64,000 nucleotides of DNA from Daphnia carinata (taxonomy: Eukaryota; Arthropoda; Branchiopoda; Diplostraca; Daphniidae): positions 7,158,303 to 7,222,302 of the forward strand of contig NC_081332.1 in NCBI RefSeq assembly GCF_022539665.2, given 5' to 3'. Below are positions 55,327 through 64,000 of the stretch, one piece after another. The notes under the pieces were generated by a model. That model saw only the letters and a list, made by a program, of their open reading frames with translations. It was not told the origin of the DNA and did no database searches. Made by a program: the position numbers and the translations under genes. Numbering within the stretch: the stretch's first letter is position 1; each line of letters opens with the position of its first letter.

Positions 55327-56673
55327 GTGCAGAAGAATCTGGAATTACCACTCAGATCAAAACTTCGCACCTTCCAGCCCTTATTGGATGGAGCTGGACA
55401 AATGCGAATCGGCGGACGTATACTTCAAGCGCCGATCGACTATGCAGCCACACACCCCATATTTCTACCAGCATCTCAACTTTTAACGAAAAAGATAATT
55501 TGGGATTATCACGTTCGAAACATGCACGTCAAGACAGAGAGATTGCTGACGGACCTCCGTTCACGCTTTTGGATACTTTCCGGACGCAAGGTGGTAAAAT
55601 CTATCATCAACAACTGCTGGCCTTGTAAGCGGACGTCGATGAAACCTAGTCCTCCGTTGATGGCTTCACTAACAGTCCATCGTTTGACACCTCATTTGCC
55701 TACGTTCACGTACACAGGGATCGACTACTTTGGACCCTTAAGCGTACGAGTTGGTGGAAGGGGAAGAAGACGCGAAAAACGTCGGATCAGCCTATTCACG
55801 TGTTTCACCACACGAGCAGTTCACCTGGAAGTGGCCAACGGGCTCAGGATGGAGGAGTTCTCACTCTGCTTCTCCCGTTTTGTTAGCCTACGTGGAAAAC
55901 CGAAGGTCGTTTATAGCGACAATGGGACAAACTTTGTCGCCGCCGAGTACGAGTTGCGACAAGCCCTAGAAGAACTTGTTCCCGAACACCAAGAACTTCA
56001 AACAGTAATGGCTTGTCATGAAATAGACTGGCACTTCTCTCCACCCCATGGACCCCACTTCGGTGGTGTTTGGGAAAGGATTGTACAATCCTGTAAGCGG
56101 GCAATGAAGACCAGCATCGGTAATTGCCTAGTCACGGATCGATTGTTACGAACCGTAATCGCTGAAGTAGAAGCTCTATTAAACGCTCGGCCGTTAACAC
56201 ATCTTAGTATGGACCCAGAAGACCCGGATCCGTTAACGCCAAACCACTTTCTATACGGTGGAGCTCTGCCATACTTGCCCCTACAATTGGCCGACGTGGA
56301 AGACATGAACGTAACCAACAAGCAGTTTCTGCAAAGTCAAGCCATCCTCAAACATTTTTGGAATAGATGGCTCCTTGAATACGTTCCACACCTAACAGAA
56401 GGGAGAAAATGGCAAGAAAACAGACCTAACGTCACCGTGGGAGATTTAGTGCTTGCAGTTGAACCAAATACTTTACGTGGGCAGTGGCCGATGTCCAAAG
56501 TGTTGGAAGTTATTCCCAGTGCCATGGATAATGTCGTTCGAGCTGTAAAGATGAAGCTTAGTAACCATCCAAAACCATGTATTCGGCCGGTGGCTAAATT
56601 ATGTATCATGGTTGCGGCTAAGGAACGACAAGTTTACACAAAAGAAGAGAAAATGGAATCCTTAACAGCGTAA
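55327..56673 (+). CDS. Integrase of BEL C
   Basis: A 448-codon open frame without stops. The zinc domain has HVRNMHVKTERLLTDLRSRF ... CWPCKRT. The core has YTGIDYFGPL, VYSDNGTNFVAAE and HFGGVWERIVQSCKRAM, with all three acids. The DUF5641-like C-terminus (VTVGDLVLAVEPNTLRGQW) ends in IRPVAKLCIMV. It is the best preserved integrase of the BEL elements here. Neighbouring genes are broken, so it is not part of an active element. Confidence 0.85.
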   Translation: MQKNLELPLRSKLRTFQPLLDGAGQMRIGGRILQAPIDYAATHPIFLPASQLLTKKIIWDYHVRNMHVKTERLLTDLRSRFWILSGRKVVKSIINNCWPCKRTSMKPSPPLMASLTVHRLTPHLPTFTYTGIDYFGPLSVRVGGRGRRREKRRISLFTCFTTRAVHLEVANGLRMEEFSLCFSRFVSLRGKPKVVYSDNGTNFVAAEYELRQALEELVPEHQELQTVMACHEIDWHFSPPHGPHFGGVWERIVQSCKRAMKTSIGNCLVTDRLLRTVIAEVEALLNARPLTHLSMDPEDPDPLTPNHFLYGGALPYLPLQLADVEDMNVTNKQFLQSQAILKHFWNRWLLEYVPHLTEGRKWQENRPNVTVGDLVLAVEPNTLRGQWPMSKVLEVIPSAMDNVVRAVKMKLSNHPKPCIRPVAKLCIMVAAKERQVYTKEEKMESLTA

Positions 56674-56984
56674 ACGTTCAATTTCGGCATTGAAAAATGT
56701 AAGTACTGTTTGTAATGGAGCTATAATTAATAGCTCCCCTCAAAAACCCACGAATTGTAAATGCAAATCAAAACAAGCAAGTAAAATCACAATACCAGCA
56801 CTCAACTGTAAACAACGTAGGAAAATCACAACTCAAACTCTGGTGGAGAAGTCACTAAGCTTAGCGCCACCTATATACAAGTTCAAATAAAGGTCAAAAG
56901 TCTGGTTGTTTGCTGTTTAGTACAAAAAAAACTGGAAACTGTTTAGCCTAATATGCTAGCAGACAGCATTTAGTTGAGCTAACT
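56674..56984 (+). repeat. Possible 3' LTR start of BEL C
   Basis: TGTAAGTACTG at 56698 could start an LTR, and AATAAA is at about 56886. No clear end or second copy is seen. Otherwise the stretch is non-coding. Confidence 0.3.
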
Positions 56985-57033
56985 TCATCTAAGTGAAACG
57001 TGATCCTGTGAATTCCTACGTGCAACGTGAAAC

Positions 57034-57701
57034 ATGGCCGACAATCCATTTCCATCCGCAGCATCGGTAAAGGAAAAACTAAAAAAGAGTCGTGAGAGGG
57101 AAGAGGAGTGCGCGGTCAACCTCACCGAAACAATGGAAAAGCTCGAAAGTGCTAAAAGGGAGGCCGTCGAGAAAGTGTATGAGTACCAGCTGGCCATCAT
57201 AGACAACGACAAGGAAGTGAAAAAACGTTCTGAGGATCTCGTCAACGTGCACGTCCACTTCCGAGCCGAGCGTGAGACCCTGATGAGCGGATATATCGCA
57301 TAATATCGTATGATCGGTCTCTTTTACGCAAAGCTCGGGAGGCGGCGGCCGAAGAGCCGGTAGCCACTCCGGTCTCTACACCCGCACATCCCACGTTCGT
57401 GGTCTCTCTCCACACGCCCATCATCCTGTGCTTTTTAAAGTCACACGTGTTGGGACCGACCCCCTGCAGAAAGAAGACCACGGAGTGTGAGGAATTCATG
57501 CTCCTCACAAGCCAGAATAAATTGGAACTTCTCTTTGCCCAGCGACGGTGTTTTGGTTGCTTTGTTCCAACCGCCGTCGCCGGGCACACAAGGACCGTGG
57601 ACTGTACCCATCCCCGACGTTGTACGTTGTGCAACACACAAGATCATCATCAGATCTTGTGTGCGCCAAAAAGGGCGTACAACAATCTGCCCACTCACTA
57701 A
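57034..57701 (+). pseudogene. BEL/Pao Gag fragment D
   Basis: ATG at 57034 opens 89 residues forming a charged coiled coil (REREEECAVNLTETMEKLES). After a stop and shift, 57399-57701 has NKLELLFAQRRCFGCF, GHTRTVDCTHPRRC and CNTQDHHQILC, the Cys/His array of BEL Gag. The middle of Gag (DUF1759) is missing. It may be the head of another element placed next to the BEL C LTR. Confidence 0.65.
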
Positions 57702-58190
57702 GGATGGCCCATCATTTCGTCCAGTCTTTAAGTATGCAGCTGCTGGGAGAAGATTTCACATTCACTTTGTTTCCTTTTTTTAGTTTGTCTTATGTTATTT
57801 TTTTTCTGTGCACCTGTTGTCACGGTGGGTCCCGCTGTCACCTACGGTGCTGCCCTCGCGGGCAGGGCTGTAAGGGGCACGGGCCTACACATTTATTGTG
57901 TGCTCATTTAGTTTTCTTTTTTCCCATGTCTATGGGAAGGGGTCAGTCTTCGTCTAAGTTACCCCCCAGACAGTTGTCTTTTGTTGTCTCGTTTTGTCTA
58001 ACCCAGACAGTAAAAGTATTGCGTCGCAGTCTCAGTTCCCCATTGTTAAGATCAAGCGTTATCATTTGTTTTTTCCCCACGCCCGGAAATGAAGTTGTGT
58101 CCCTTCTAAAATCATCTCTCCATTTCATTTCACCAGTCACCACTCCTTCATCCTCATTTCTTTCTCTGTTACCGACTCTCGCACGGAGTC
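57702..58190. other. Pyrimidine-rich stretch, possible LTR relic
   Basis: GC-rich patch followed by T/C-rich sequence. TGTTGTCACGGTGGG near 57817 could be an LTR start, but no matching end or copy is found. A long open frame across it has no protein-like character. Confidence 0.3.
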
Positions 58191-59567
58191 AGCAACAGGA
58201 ACTAACCATCATCCATCAGGAGACGAAGAGAGTATACGAGCTAATCACTATTAGCGATAACGAAAGTAAGGATAGTCAACGGGACTGCAAAGCAAAAGAG
58301 AATGCGAAACGTGTGGCTGAAAACAAGCAATTAGTGCGATACATGGGATGGAACGGAATAGAAACAGAGAAGAATGAATTTTTTGGAAATGAAAAAAAAC
58401 TGAATGACAGCAGTAAATCAAGTGAAGATAAGAACGAATGATTGACGGCGTATAGTGGAATAGCACCCGAATGGCAAGTGACTACAGTGTTGAATTTACA
58501 ATAGGATACGGCAGTGACGACTATCTTCAGTGTGAACCTCCCCAAAAACGCAACAAGCCACACGACCAACAGAGGGAAACAGAAGCATGTAAAAACTGTC
58601 GGATGAAAACGATAGCATCCATATCAGCAGCCCCAGCAGAAAAAATCCAACTGCGAAGACAAGCCATGATAGATTTAGAAGACGGTAAACTATCATTAAC
58701 GATGATGGGAGCTCCAATACATGTAATAAGAAGGTGCATCCAATATAAATTCAAAATGTAACAGGGTTGGCCAAGACAGAAGATGGCCCCATTCCTTAAT
58801 AAAAGATATGAGGAAGGACATACGCTACTCCACACAAGCGTACGAAGAAGTAGATACAACATCACAGATCTCCTTCTATTCTTTGGAGCGAATCCAGAAA
58901 TGCTATATCACGGAAAAATAATTGGGCATACCGTAGCAGCTGAAAACGATCTACTATTACTACGAATCCTAAAGCATAACAACTGCGAATTTACAGCTCG
59001 CAACACCAGTGGAGAAACCCCTTTCATGTTGGCGATTTCACATGAAAACGAAGAAAGTGCGAAGTTGATATGGACACCAACAAATATAACCATCACAAGA
59101 CCAGATGGCAGAACCGTTTTACACTATCTAGCCATGTATGGCCTAGAAACCTTGCAAGCCAAATTTGCGCAAAGAGAATCATCAACATCAACCAACAAGA
59201 TGGTTCGGGCGAAACCGCCTTACACGTAGCAGTCGGATACAACCGACTTGATATGATCGAGATATTGCTTATACACGGAGCAGACGGAAGAATAAAAAAC
59301 TGCCATGGAGACACGGCTGCATCGGATTCACCTTTTAATAAAAAAGTGCAAGCTATATTTAAAGAATGGGAACAAGAACATAACGGTAGTTCCTTGACCC
59401 AGACTGGAAGAAAAGAACAACCACAAAACCGCCGCGAGGAAAACAAACAAGCTATAATCAATAAAGCCGAAATACCAGGACGAAAGAAAAGCAAGAATAA
59501 AAGACGAAAAGAAAGAAGACAATACAACAGCAACTTTATTAAAATCACATGCAACTCTTTTTCATAA
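58190..59567 (+). pseudogene. Ankyrin-repeat ORF, IkB-like, broken
   Basis: Upstream is a charged, Lys/Glu-rich leader (58190-58441), then 58471-58761 with a CxxC (CKNCRM). After a stop near 58759, 58783-59229 holds ankyrin units: EEGHTLLHTSVRRSRYNITD, NTSGETPFMLAISHENEES and RPDGRTVLHYLAMYGLE. A frameshift near 59190 leads into SGETALHVAVGYNRLDMIE and LLIHGADGRIKN, then a Lys/Arg-rich tail to 59567. The ININQQDGSGETALHVAV arrangement recalls the fifth repeat of IkB/cactus proteins, which bind NF-kB; that comparison is inference. It lies between BEL and gypsy Gag remnants, so it may be captured host sequence. Confidence 0.65.
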
Positions 59568-59574
59568 ATTTTAG

Positions 59575-61620
59575 GTGGAGGAACAAGTTATATTTTTACC
59601 CATAACATCACTCAAAACTCCGATCTCGCGGATTTTATGGTCTGGAGTATCGATTGCTTGGTCGCGAAGATCTTTGTTCGTATTGATCTGCTGCTGCTAT
59701 GGTTATATCAGTATCCTGTGACAATTCACGATTTTTTTTAGTATTTTTTGTTTTAGGAATTCGACTTTTGTCTTCTGTTCTTCTTGTTCTTCTGTCTTTT
59801 GTTGTGATAGTTCGTTATCTTGTTGTTTCTCGTGATGCGTTATCACTGCGATTACCGCGTTTATTTCTTTGTCTTCTGCTGTCTCCTTGCTATATAGGAT
59901 GCCTTCGGATATGATTAATTGTTTACATAACTGGTCGAAATCTTCAGGGTCTTCGGGCATTCTGAAATAGAGTTCAGCTCGGAATTTTTGGTAGTATGCC
60001 TTGCATTAGAATTTTGATTTTGGTCTGATCTCTCATTCTCTTTACTGTGTTTATGATTCGACCTTCGACGATGGTTTGGTTTTGGTCCGACTTTTCTTCT
60101 TTGCCTTCAATAGACTCGTAGAGACTGTTGATTCTTGAGATAAAGCATTTCTCTTCAGGTTTCTGTTTTACCATGGACAACCTTTTTCTTTGTGCTGCTA
60201 AGTCATATGCATCCTGGAACCTTGCAACGATGGCGGTTTTCCATTCGTCGTAATTTAACTCGTCACCCTGCTCCTCTACGTAGTTTCCGTGCCATTCTAG
60301 GGCATCGCCTTTTAGTCTGTCGGAGAAGAATCGTATTTTTTGGTTGTCCTCCCAGTCGTTATTACGTGCTACATGTTCTGCGTCCTTCAGCCATTCTGTT
60401 ATTAGTTTATCAGTACTTTTTCCTTCGAAAATTGGAATTCACTTTTTGTCTTCTCTCGGGAATATTTCTCCTAATGCTTTTACGATTGGTTGGGTTGTGG
60501 TTGTATCGATGTTATCGGTATCTGTTGTATCGCGGTCAATTCTCGAAAGTCCCATTTTGAGTTTTTGTATGAGAGTCTGATACTTCTGATCTAGTTGAAG
60601 GAGGTTATCGTTTTTTATCTTGATTTAGTTTTTTAGGTCGTCGTTGAGTTGCTGTAGTTCAGGGATTTGTTCTGATTCTAACTCGTGGTGGGGGGATTTG
60701 TCTCCTCCTTCCGTTAGCGAGGTTAGGTCGTTTATCTCACTTACTAGCTTCGTTTTTTCTCCTGGTTCGTTGGAAACGTCTAAGTCTTCAGTTTTGGCGA
60801 ATGTTACCTGTTGCTTCCTATATTCTTTTATTCTGTTCTGAAGATATTTATTTTTTTCGTCTCTATCTCCAGCCTGTATGTTGATCTCCTGTAATTCCTT
60901 TTCAAGAATTTTATTCTTTGTAGTAATATCTATCAGGCTTCTCCGTAACCCGGCTTTTTCGGTTAAGGTTTTCTCAAGGATTTCTTTTGTTTCCTTTATT
61001 TCTGTCTGAAGTTTTTTGTTTGTTTCCAAGGCTGCCTTTATCTGTTGCTCAGCGGTTTCTAACTTCGTAACCAGTTGTTTTCTTTCAGCTTCAAGCTTGC
61101 TAATTATTTCTTGCCCTTCTCTCTCAGCAACGGCTATGTTGTTTTTTTCTCTTTTTCGTAAAAGGTTCTGCAATTGGCTTTCTGTTTCTGTGGTGGTTTC
61201 AAGGCTGCTTCCTAATTCGCTGATTCGGTTGGTAGCTTTTTCAATGGAGTTCTTGAGTGCTTCGTTACTTTCTTGGAGTTGCTCAAGGGAACTACTCGGT
61301 GTATTTGGAACTCTTTGCCTTTTTCTGTTGCTATCTAGCTGTTTTCGCAAGCTCTGTAACTCGGAGTTGAGGTCAGATTTTTTCTCTGCAATCTGCGCAA
61401 GTACTTCTTCCTTTTGCCAAACTCTGATTGTTCCGAATAGGAATTTTTTTCTTTACAATACACGATGTTAATGTGCTGTAATAGACTGTCAAGGTTTTCG
61501 GTGTTGCCACCAAGGAATACTACGTGGTCTTTAATTGTCTTTGTGGTATTTGTAATAGTTTCTGCTGTTATACCACTTGATACTTACGCAACGGTTTGTT
61601 CTAACAATGAATATGAATAC
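59575..61620 (-). pseudogene. Gypsy Gag with long N-terminal coiled coil (element E)
   Basis: From about 61620 the frame reads a short N-terminal part (NTENLDSLLQHINIV), then after a shift a 241-codon open stretch (61350-60625) that is nearly all heptad-like coiled coil (LETTTETESQLQNLL, LEAERKQLVTKLETAEQQI). The Gag core follows in shifted frames: IRFFSDRLKGDALEWHG, DEWKTAIVARFQDAY and AELYFRMPEDPEDFDQLCKQ. Nucleocapsid and pol are missing; the sequence ends next to the ankyrin ORF. A coiled coil of this length is unusual for gypsy Gag. It might be the missing gag of the C/D family. Confidence 0.75.
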
Positions 61621-61962
61621 AATTTGTAATGCTTTGTGTGTCTCTTTGCTAACTTCTTGCTTTTTTGATTCTATTTGTTGGATATTCGTTTTTGTCGAGA
61701 TGGTCTGATAGGGGTTGTTTCATTCAGACTCTTGTTCAAATTCCACGAGAGTTTTCCAGTTGTCCAAAAAAAATTCTCGGAGACGAGAAGTTGGGATTTT
61801 GGCTGGTTGTGTCTGATTCGGGGAGTACAGGGTACAAAGGTACAAAGGTCTCTGGTGCAATATGATAAAGCGGTATTCGCTTACCTTTGATGCTGTTTCC
61901 TTGGTCTGGTAGAGTTGTTGGAGACTCGTGGGGGAAGTGTAGAGCACAATTACTGAAATAAG
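61621..61962. other. Non-coding stretch before hAT element
   Basis: Possible 5' leader or LTR remnant of gypsy element E on the minus strand; a 75-codon minus frame (61720-61947) has no recognised motif. Confidence 0.3.
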
Positions 61963-62198
61963 CAGGCTTGGGAACCGATACTTTGAAAAACCATTTTCGA
62001 TTACGATAGCGATACCCTTGTTTTTTTCTATTTTCGAATATAGGGCGACAGTTCAGAAAAAAAGTATCGGTATCGCGATGAACGATGATTTTGCGATGAT
62101 TTTATTTTTGAAAAAAAAATTGAATAAAAAAGAATACTGTACAATAAAAGGAGCAGGAATATGAATATGAAAAATATGGATATGAAATCCAGAATACA

Positions 62199-64000
62199 TT
62201 AGTGACTATCAACAACTTTCTTATTACTACGCAGGAAAACAAGCATTTCAAAATTAATGTCGCCTAAAAGCGTGCGCATAGGAGTGAGAATGCGACCACC
62301 GAGAGAAAAGAGACGTTCACAAGCAGCACTTCCTGGGAGACCAACATTATAGTAGTGGAACAGTTGCTTTATCAATGGAAATTGATTAAGGCATGAAAGC
62401 TCAGCGGTGTTCTTGGATTCAAGGTAGCGACTCAGTTCCATTTTCCAGACACTATTGGAAAAATTTTCTTGTTTTCCTCCTTTTGAAAGAAGGGTAAAAA
62501 AATCTCTTTCGTCTTCTGGTGAAACAGATTTGTTTAAACTTGAACTTTTTTCTGCATCGATTGCCTGTAGTTTAGTTTCAATCCTTGTAATAATTTGGTT
62601 TTTCAGTTTCAAGTCTTCTTCATCTTGGTAATCCAACCAGTTAAGCTTAAACTTGGGATGAAGGGCAGCTGCCAATTGAAAATATTCTAGTTTAAAAAAG
62701 TGGTCAAAACGTTTCGAAAGGCCTTCTTGTAAAGCTTCCACAAGGGGTTTGCAAATTGCAAGTGGTGGTTCCTTTAATGCAAGTTCGGCAAGGCGTCTGC
62801 GAATCACAACTATAGTTGGCAGCAAATATCCAGATGAAACTTGAGTGTGTTGTTCCCCTTGTAAAACATCCATAGCATAAGAAACTGGGGTCATCACTGA
62901 TACATACTCAGAAATGAACAAGTAGTCTTCAGAAGTAAGAACTGGTATTTTTAAAAATTCACAAACTGCTTTCAGATTACTTTTCACTTTCTTCACGGTG
63001 ACTAAATCTGATACCAAGTTGTGCACATGCTTGATTGCGTCAAACCAAGCATTCCAACGAGTATCGTTGGGAATGACAAACAACGTTCCTAAAAACGTAA
63101 AAAAAAATAAATAAACCTAACTGCAAAATAAACATCATCATCATCCCTTAACTCTTGAAGTTCATGTAATTCAAGAGTTAAGGGATGATGATGATGATAT
63201 GAATCATACCCAATAGTTCCTTTATTTTGTCTTTACTTAAAGAGGATCGCTGTTGTTTATTAAAGATGCCTTGTAATTTCCCAATAGCTGATCTTGACTT
63301 TTTCTTGAACTGAGCGTTTGATAAGGCACTGTCTGCATCTGCTTTCGCTAAAAGACTTAATAGGTGTGCAGCACAAGGAGAGTGCATCGGTAGTCTATAA
63401 AGTTCTTCTTCGGAATCAATATTTAACAATGCAAAGTCCAAATCTGTACGGACAACATCTTCGCCATTAAAGCAATCATCTTCTTCAGCAGAGTCCGGCT
63501 CATTTATAACTGGCTCTGCTCCAAACAATTTGAACGCCTTCAACATGTTTGATCCTGAATCGGTAATTGTGAGGACAGTCTTATTTTCTACACCAAATTC
63601 TACATTGATTGCGTCTAGACTAGATGCAATAACATTGTATGTGTGTCTGCCAACAACTCTTCGAATAGCAAGACATATACTATTCCTTTCGAACGTTGTA
63701 GGGTGTAGCCAATGACAAGTCATCCCTACATAAGACTTCCCATGAGCAGTCCAAAGGTCTGCGGTTGTGCAAACATGATTAAGTTTCAATAAATGATCAA
63801 TGATTTTCTCTTTTGCCGTGATATATTTAGCCAATAGTCTCTTTGCCAAAGTTTTCCTGCACATTACTACGTGATCTGAAAAGGTAAAAGAAATTAAAAT
63901 ATGTTTGTAGTAATTGTGAATTATTGAATCATACTTGGTGAAACATTTTTCATGAGTTCACGAAATGGATCAGTTTCTACGTGTCTCAAAGGCAAAACAC
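62199..64000 (-). CDS. hAT transposase, two introns, 5' end outside window
   Basis: Three exons on the minus strand: beyond 64000 to 63935 (HVETDPFRELMKNVSP), 63875-63210, and 63088-62199. Introns of 59 bp (63876-63934) and 121 bp (63089-63209) have GT...AG ends and join in frame. The core has TTADLWTAHGKSYVGMT, TITDSGSNMLKAF, SPCAAHLLSLL and TRWNAWFDAIKHV, fitting the RNase H-like hAT catalytic domain. The C-terminus, YNVGLPGSAACERLFSLGG, is the hAT dimerisation domain. An acidic insert (DSAEEDDCFNGED) follows the second Asp block. No stop or shift is seen in the visible part, so this may be the youngest and only potentially active gene in the window. Confidence 0.85.
63134..63195. repeat. 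Perfect 25-bp inverted repeat inside transposase intron
   Basis: Arms 63134-63158 and 63171-63195 are exact complements (ending CCCTTAACTCTTGA and starting TCAAGAGTTAAGGG), around a 12-nt loop. The hairpin fills half of the 121-bp intron. Confidence 0.9.

Larger units (their letters stand above)
51930..56673 (+). mobile_element. BEL/Pao retroelement C, 5' truncated
   Basis: Starts in mid-Gag directly after the envelope of gypsy D, then has Cys motifs, protease, RT, RNase H and a complete integrase. Base composition is more GC-rich than its neighbours, which suggests a different or younger element. An LTR-like stretch follows the integrase. Confidence 0.85.
61963..64000 (-). mobile_element. 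hAT-superfamily DNA transposon, one end outside window
   Basis: The terminal CAGGCTTGGGAACCGATA is of hAT form. Subterminal sequence to 62198 repeats GATAGCGATAC-type words. A hAT transposase on the minus strand follows and runs off the window, so the second terminal repeat and the 8-bp duplication cannot be checked. Confidence 0.75.

Noticed and set aside
57548-58441. A 297-codon open frame as one protein
   Set aside because: It runs through Gag Cys-motif DNA out of frame and through pyrimidine-rich sequence; only the last 80 codons look protein-like.

Overview
The window reads as repeat-rich, gene-poor chromatin from an animal, most likely an arthropod. That placement is inferred from three things: Ty3/gypsy elements carrying envelope-type genes, several BEL/Pao elements, and AKT-like exons separated by roughly 60-120 bp introns. 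A crustacean such as a water flea would fit, but nothing in the sequence proves it. I found no intact host gene, no rRNA and no CRISPR array. Nearly every coding stretch belongs to a decayed mobile element.

Layout. 1-10.6 kb: gypsy element A, with pre-Gag, gag, pol (internal RT deletion, intact-looking integrase), a short acidic tail-anchored accessory ORF, and an envelope frame broken by two stops. 10.6-13.6 kb: non-coding DNA, then a 70-bp satellite array. 13.6-20.7 kb: gypsy element B, whose LTR sits inside the satellite; it is related to A and riddled with stops. 20.7-22.2 kb: a hAT-like non-autonomous element. 22.3-29.6 kb: a large imperfect palindrome carrying two head-to-head copies of an AKT kinase pseudogene, one of them interrupted by a MITE. 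29.9-33.0 kb: a degenerate Copia element. 33.2-35.7 kb: satellite, a minus-strand BEL/Pao fragment, satellite. 35.7-36.5 kb: a Tc1-like remnant, a palindrome and a dispersed repeat. 36.6-42.9 kb: BEL/Pao element B, from LTR to a truncation by more satellite. 43.3-51.9 kb: two gypsy elements of one family, C (minus) and D (plus), head to head, each with an envelope-type gene; C has a long threonine-rich segment. 51.9-56.7 kb: BEL/Pao element C, spliced onto the end of D's envelope. 57-57.7 kb: another BEL Gag fragment. 58.2-59.6 kb: a broken ankyrin-repeat ORF. 59.6-61.6 kb: a minus-strand gypsy Gag with a long coiled coil. 61.96 kb to the end: a hAT element with a two-intron transposase on the minus strand.

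These genes do not form one working pathway. The common thread is nested insertion: LTR elements and a Tc1 element lie in or against a 70-bp satellite, and elements are cut by one another. Several long inverted duplications (the AKT palindrome, the gypsy C/D pair) would give hairpin transcripts if transcribed. The most unusual structures are the AKT palindrome, the envelope-type genes with their accessory ORF, and the ankyrin ORF lodged among retroelement fragments.
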